Shown: in pieces, positions 7,302-11,474 of the stretch
How positions within the stretch are numbered: the stretch's first letter is position 1
How the letters are laid out: the number at the start of each line of letters is the position of its first letter
Assembly (NCBI GenBank): GCA_001430745.1
Contig: KQ481938.1
Location: 270,623 to 282,096, forward strand
Source of the DNA: Auxenochlorella pyrenoidosa
Taxonomy: Eukaryota; Chlorophyta; Trebouxiophyceae; Chlorellales; Chlorellaceae
DNA length: 11,474 bases
Direction: 5' to 3'
Program-made: the position numbers and the translations under genes
Notes under the pieces: model-generated
Seen by the model: only the letters and a program-made list of their open reading frames with translations
Told to the model about the DNA's origin: nothing
Database searches by the model: none

Positions 7302-10037
7302 TCACCTGACAGACAGCCGCTCGATGCTCATGCGCTGCGCCTCCACCTCTGCCTGCACTGCCTGGATGTGAGCAGCCTCCTCCTCCTCCTCCGACCCTGG
7401 GGACCGTCCACTGCAGGGGCCAGAAGGGCAAGAGGGGCAGGGGGTCGAGGGGCGGCAAGCCGGCAGGTAGGCAGCGCTGCAGGGCTGAGCAACAGCTCAC
7501 GCACAGCCAGCCAGCCAGCCGGCGGCGGGGCCAGCGCCTCACTTGCTGTTCCAGCTGCAGCCCGAGACCAGGCTGGTGCTGCTGATGCTGCGGGTGAAGC
7601 TGCCGGGCTGGTGCGGCGCCGAGTCGGTGGCTGCAGGGAGCGAGCAGGGGCAGGGGGCGGGAGGGAGCAGCGCCGTTGGGAGGTGCACGCTTGCCAACGC
7701 AGGGAGGCCGCCAAAACCGCGCGAGGGCCCCGCGATCAGGGGCTTCCGTCGCCCCGGGGAGAGCCGAGCGCTTGCCCTGCCCCCGGCCTCCCCCACAAGG
7801 CTCATTGAGGCTCACTGTAGAGGGTCTTCAGCACGCCATCATCCAGAGAGTAGACCAGGCCGTGCACCGCCAGCGGCCGCCCGCTGTCCCACGCCTGCTG
7901 CACCACCGGGCTCGTGCATACGTTGAAAACCTGCGGGGCGGCAGGGGCAGGTACGCAGGAATGCAGATCGGGTGCTGGGAAGGGGGTTTCCTCAAACACG
8001 CAAGCACGCACACGTGCACACATGTGCACCCCCCCACCCCACCCCCACCCCACCCCACACACGCCCCACCCCAACCCCCCCACACACATACACCACCACC
8101 ACCCCCACCACCCCGCCCCCACCTGGCGCAGCACGTTGAGCTCCACCAGCCGATCCTCCTGCGCCGTGCCCGTCACCTTGCGCAGCGCCTCCACGTTGCG
8201 GTCCCGCGTGTCACGGATGTCCTGGATCCACAGGCTGAATAGGCCTGCGGGGTGGGGGTGGGGAAGGGTGGTGGTGGTGGTGGGTGGCTGGGTGGCAACG
8301 AAGGGGGGGAAGGGGGGGAGGGGGGGCAATTCTGGATGGAACGAAGCCGGTGGGAGGAAGAATCCGGCTCGGGCATGCATGGCAGGCCTGCAAGCCGAGC
8401 TCGGGTGCTGCCCGCAGGGCCAAGCTGGTCCACATTGCATCGAGGCAGGGGAGGCAACTGCCAGTTGAGGTGGCATGGTACACAGGCGGCAGGCGCACGC
8501 ACCATCCGATTTGCGGGGCAGCGTAAGCGCTGCCCGCACGGCGGGGCAGCCGTAGTGCCCGCACACAATGATGTGCTTAACCTTGAGCACTGCGGGGGGA
8601 AAAAGAGGGGGCAGGAAAGGCATCCGGTGGGCGGCCAGGGAGGGCAAGGCGCTGCGCCCTGCCTCGGGCGGTTCAGGGGCACATCGAGGCATGGGCAGGA
8701 GGCGCGCAGGGTGCAAGGCAGTGGAGCACAGACGCGCGGGCGCCTTCATTGGCAGCCCAGCCTGGCGCAGCCTCCTGCTTGGGGACCACAGGGCGCGCAC
8801 GCAGCTGCGCTTGGCCGTGGCCCGGCGGCGCAGCCACCTGTGGAGTTGCAGCCCCATTATTGGGGCTGCCGGCCGCCTGCACACCCCACGCTCACCATTC
8901 ACGGCATACTCGATGCAGGACATGGCGTTCATGTCCTTGTGGGTGGCCAGGTTGCCCACGTTGCGCTGCAGGGGGAAGTATTGGGCAGAGGAAGTGACAC
9001 ATGGGCCGAAATGGGAAGAGGTTGGCAGGGACAAGTGGGTTGCCCTCGACGCGCCGCCCAGCAGGCGCGCGTGCCTGGCGGGGTGAGGGCGCGACGGTGC
9101 GGGGGTGGCGGCGGTTGCTCGGCCTTGCAAGTCCTCACATCACGCTCAACGCTCAGCAAAGCGCCTTGCACGAGGCCATGGCAGGACTCCCTCCTGAGCG
9201 TGAGTCGGCACCTGGCTCAGCTGGCTGCGCCCCTGAAGGTTCAGGCCTTGCCCCGGGGCATGCGTCCCCTGACACCTCACCTGCACAAACACCTCGCCCG
9301 GAGCCAGCCCGATGAGCTCGTTTGCTGGCACACGGGCATCAGAGCAGCCAATCCTGCACACGAACGCAGAGGGGCGGCGGCGGGTGGGCGCCGTGCGTGC
9401 GTGGGCCGGCGGCCTCCGGCGAGCTGCACCCGGCGCAGGGACACTTACCCAGCATGTGCACGCATCGGGAAGATGCTTGAGAGCAGGGCGGGCCGGCAGC
9501 CAGGCTCGCATGCAACACTCAACCAAGCCCATCAGAGGGCCATTAAAAGGCATGCACGCAACTCGTTGGGGGCACATGCCGACTGTGCAGCATGCACACC
9601 TCCTTGTTCAACACATCGCAAAGCCCGCCATCCAGGAGGTGGGGCAGCTCGGCAACGCTGCCGGCGGACCCCACCCACGCTGCCGCCCCTTGGGCACTCA
9701 CCACAGCACCTCAATGTCCGAAATGCCCACCAGGCCCTTGAAATACTCCGAGTTCTGCTGCAGCTTGTTCTCCGACCAGGACCTGCACAGGGGGCGGAGG
9801 GGGGGTGGGTGGGGGCGGAGGCGCGCGTGCGAGGCCTTGCGCTGGCGGCAGGCCGCCGGCAGGGGGGGTGGGCCGAGTTGTAGGAAATGCAACCGCGCCA
9901 CCCGCGCGCTCCAGAGTCTAGTAATGATGTCGCGACCAGGGCTGCGGCACGCACCGGTTGCTGGCTAGCCGGGCGGCAAGGGAGGCCTTGAGTTCCTCCG
10001 CAGCGGAGGAGCAGGAGCAACAGTCTTTCGTCATCAT
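7302..10037 (-). CDS. Beta-carbonic anhydrase with C-terminal extension
   Basis: Zinc enzyme interconverting CO2 and bicarbonate. Nine exons: 10037-9955, 9782-9702, 9353-9281, 8965-8896, 8589-8503, 8244-8123, 7930-7816, 7630-7543, 7410-7302. They join in frame to 275 residues, all introns GT-AG. Residues 56-62 (IGCSDAR) hold zinc ligand Cys58 and the Asp60-Arg62 dyad. Residues 112-117 (CGHYGC) hold ligands His114 and Cys117. Other hallmarks are GEVFVQRNVGNL across the exon 3/4 join, SCIEYAV, LWIQDIRDTRDRN and VFNVC...HGLVY. These resemble the Coccomyxa-type enzyme closely. An in-frame TAA three codons upstream supports the ATG at 10037; a second ATG follows directly. The N-terminus (MMTKDCCSCSS...) is not a clear transit peptide, so a cytosolic enzyme is possible. 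Two oddities: Pro replaces the usual Gly after Cys117, and exons 8-9 add about 65 residues, first Ser-rich, then a five-glutamate run and a helix rich in Glu, Gln and Ala. The normal family tail is absent. Confidence 0.95.
8029..8337. repeat. Complementary C-rich and G-rich intron tracts flanking carbonic anhydrase exon 6
   Basis: On the plus strand, 8029-8122 is almost pure C/A and 8249-8337 is almost pure G/T with some A. They lie in the two introns on either side of exon 6 (8244-8123). Perfect inverted matches include 15 bp (8037-8051 with 8249-8263) and 14 bp (8091-8104 with 8266-8279). These two cross, so they are alternative rather than simultaneous pairings. In the transcript the intron before exon 6 ends C-rich and the next begins G-rich, with many runs of three or more G that could also form quadruplexes. 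Confidence 0.8.
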
Positions 10038-10756
10038 GTTGGGTTACTCGAGCAAGGTCCTCTTGCGCAAACCAACCGAAGGTGGAGCACTTTGAATGGC
10101 TACCATCAACTGGTACTCTGCCACGTCGGCATGGCGCATTTGTGTCGAACACGCAAGCTTTCTGGACGGAAAGGGGAGCAGTGTGATCGCACAATCAACT
10201 CGGAAGGAAGAGCAGGCGGAACGGTTGGTGGGTTGGGGTGCTGGCGGGGCTGCGGGTGGCGCCTCCGACGACGGATGCCACATCACCCCACAGTAACTGC
10301 TACCATTGCACCAGCATCGTCGTCTGGCTGCCACATGGTGGCCTCGGTCCCGCATTTATCTTGTACTGCTAACTGCGTAATGCCCAGGTCTCCTCCTCTC
10401 CTAGGTGCACGCCCAAGCTGCTGGGCCACAGAAGCAACGTTCAAGCTGGGCGAACGCGGCCGGACCTGTCGCTTGCAGACTCGGGCAGGGGTGGTCAGGC
10501 CATTCCCAGGTGCATTGTTCAGCAGAACATATGCTCCATACGCTGAGCGGGCAGCAGAAGCGCAGCAGGCTGAGCACAGAACGCACTGCTTGTCATGCAC
10601 GTTGCCGGCGCATAGCAAAGGTGGGTGGAGGGGCGGGCGCTGTCGAGCGGCGGTGGAGCAAGCAGCTCGCCAGGCATAGTTGCTTGCTTGCTTGCTTGCT
10701 TGTTTGGGCTTGAGGTTTCTCTACGCGCAACGGAACTTGCGACACAGGCCCATAGG
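10038..10756. promoter_or_regulatory. Intergenic: promoter of carbonic anhydrase and 3' UTR of the right-hand gene
   Basis: About 720 bp with no supported gene. The carbonic anhydrase promoter and 5' UTR should lie just right of 10037. The right part should be the 3' UTR of the gene ending at 10757. Overlapping ORFs on both strands resemble nothing. I recognised no TATA box, no convincing CO2-responsive element and no TGTAA signal for the right-hand gene. Confidence 0.5.
10680..10702. repeat. TTGC tetranucleotide microsatellite
   Basis: Five uninterrupted TTGC copies (10680-10699) plus a partial copy, decaying into TTGTTTGG. It lies in the likely 3' UTR of the gene ending at 10757. Confidence 0.9.
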
Positions 10757-11388
10757 TCAGGCATAGTATGTCACGTTGCTGCACCGCTCCAGTATGCGGT
10801 CCACAAGGTCCCCCTTCTCTGCCAGCCCAGCTATGCTGATCCCCCGCTCCTCCAGCAGCTGCTTCAGCTCGCGGACCTGCGACGAGTGGGAAGGGGGCAT
10901 GCAAAAACTGAGCAGGGCGGGCGCCCGTCCGCGGCCTGCCGGGAGGGGCACAGCCACCGCTGCATGCCAGCCGCAGAGGCGTGCGCGGCGACTCGGAGCG
11001 GCTCGGTTTGCAGAGCGCATCAGGGAGAGGGGTCCTGCGCACCCCTCTTTCCCTGATGGCCGCAACCTGCCCCTTCTCTCCGACCCCTGCAGAGGTGACC
11101 AGCATGCACAGCGCTGCACAGGGACGCGAGTTGCCAAGCTGGTTTTCCCACAGGCTGTAAGCAACCTCTTGCACTCACTCTACCCTCTCACCGGCCGGCC
11201 CATGAGCTCCTCCCTGCCGGCAGTGATGGGCGGCAGCTGGCGCTGCTGGCTGGGCGCCGCGCCGCCTCCTGCCGCTGCCGCCGCGTCGCCGCTGCTTACT
11301 GGTGCTGCCTGGCTGCACACAGCGTCCAGCATCTGTGCGAACCGAGGCTCCATTGGGTGGCCGTGGTGTCGCACTACACCCGCGCTGT
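10757..11388 (-). CDS. C-terminal part of a protein with a SAP-like helical domain; 5' end off the right edge
   Basis: Two exons are visible: about 11388-11192 and 10876-10757, joined in phase 0 across a GT-AG intron of 315 nt. The last exon encodes VRELKQLLEERGISIAGLAE, then KGDLVDRILERC, then a short tail ending TYYA and TGA. This helix-turn-helix pattern (RELK..L...G....G..EK.DLV.RI) is that of SAP-like domains such as those at the C-terminus of MANF/ARMET and in RNF34-type ubiquitin ligases. I cannot tell which, if either, this protein is related to. The exon before it has RHHGHPMEPRFAQMLDAVC followed by an Ala/Gly/Ser linker. Its 3' splice site is probably CCGTAG ending at 11389, after a pyrimidine-rich tract; TGTAG ending at 11374 is an in-frame alternative. 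The start codon and any upstream domains lie outside the window. Transcribed in the same direction as the carbonic anhydrase, 720 bp upstream of it. Confidence 0.72.
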
Positions 11389-11399
11389 CTACGGCAGGA

Positions 11400-11474
11400 A
11401 AGGTGGGTGGGTAGGGGTGGGGGGTGGATAGGTGGGTGGACAGGTGGGTGGGTTGGGTGGGGGTTTGGGTGGGG
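11400..11474. repeat. G/T-rich low-complexity tract at the right edge
   Basis: Degenerate GGTGG and GGGTGGGTGG units run to the window end. On the minus (coding) strand this is a C-rich, pyrimidine-leaning tract just upstream of the probable 3' splice site at 11389, so it is intron sequence. It is not a telomere repeat. Confidence 0.75.

Noticed and set aside
7802..9130. 442-codon ORF on the minus strand
   Set aside because: It contains some true carbonic anhydrase exon sequence but reads straight through introns with recognisable GT-AG borders. It is a frame accident, not a separate gene.
8252..9883. 543-codon ORF on the plus strand
   Set aside because: It lies antisense to carbonic anhydrase exons 2-5 and their introns. 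It starts in the GGTGG repeat tract and resembles no family. Long antisense frames are common in GC-rich coding DNA.
11400..11474. Telomere-like repeat at the right edge
   Set aside because: The units are irregular GGTGG/GGGTGGG, not TTTAGGG or a close variant, and the position fits an intron of the gene ending at 10757.

Overview
This is nuclear DNA of a eukaryote, almost certainly a green alga. The window is GC-rich. Genes are split into many short exons (about 30-200 nt) by introns of about 130-350 nt with GT...AG borders. The encoded proteins include plant-like QCR6 and RPN5 and a beta-carbonic anhydrase of the type known from Coccomyxa. A trebouxiophyte (Chlorella/Coccomyxa-like) fits best, but that is inference from gene content and composition. 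No operons, Shine-Dalgarno sites, tRNA, rRNA or CRISPR were seen.

Layout from left to right. (1) 188-1271, minus strand: 5' part of RPN5, a lid subunit of the 26S proteasome, running off the left edge. (2) 1272-1612: a 341-bp divergent intergenic region, probably a shared promoter. (3) 1613-2651, plus strand: QCR6, the hinge subunit of mitochondrial complex III, complete in four exons. (4) 2652-4994: a gene-poor stretch. It holds one intronless 217-codon ORF (3287-3940), followed by an A-rich tract and flanked by an 11-nt direct repeat; it may be a retroposed unit. (5) 4995-6285, minus strand: a complete four-exon gene for a 163-residue protein that looks organelle-targeted, with a conserved-looking core whose function I cannot name. 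(6) 7302-10037, minus strand: a complete nine-exon beta-carbonic anhydrase of 275 residues with all zinc ligands and an unusual C-terminal extension. (7) 10757 to the right edge, minus strand: the 3' end of a gene encoding a short SAP-like helical domain.

The genes are unrelated housekeeping functions: protein turnover, respiration, inorganic-carbon handling and an organellar protein. The three minus-strand genes on the right are head to tail with gaps of 0.7-1.0 kb, so each should be transcribed separately. Exon joins were worked out by hand from reading frame, splice-site dinucleotides and recalled protein families. Every junction given here keeps the frame.

The points most worth a second look are listed here. 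Complementary G-rich and C-rich intron tracts bracket carbonic anhydrase exon 6. The enzyme has an acidic, coiled-coil-like tail added by its last two exons. RPN5 appears to have a GC-AG intron. The ORF near 3.3-3.9 kb may be retroposed. The gene at 5-6.3 kb is an unnamed but strongly patterned protein.
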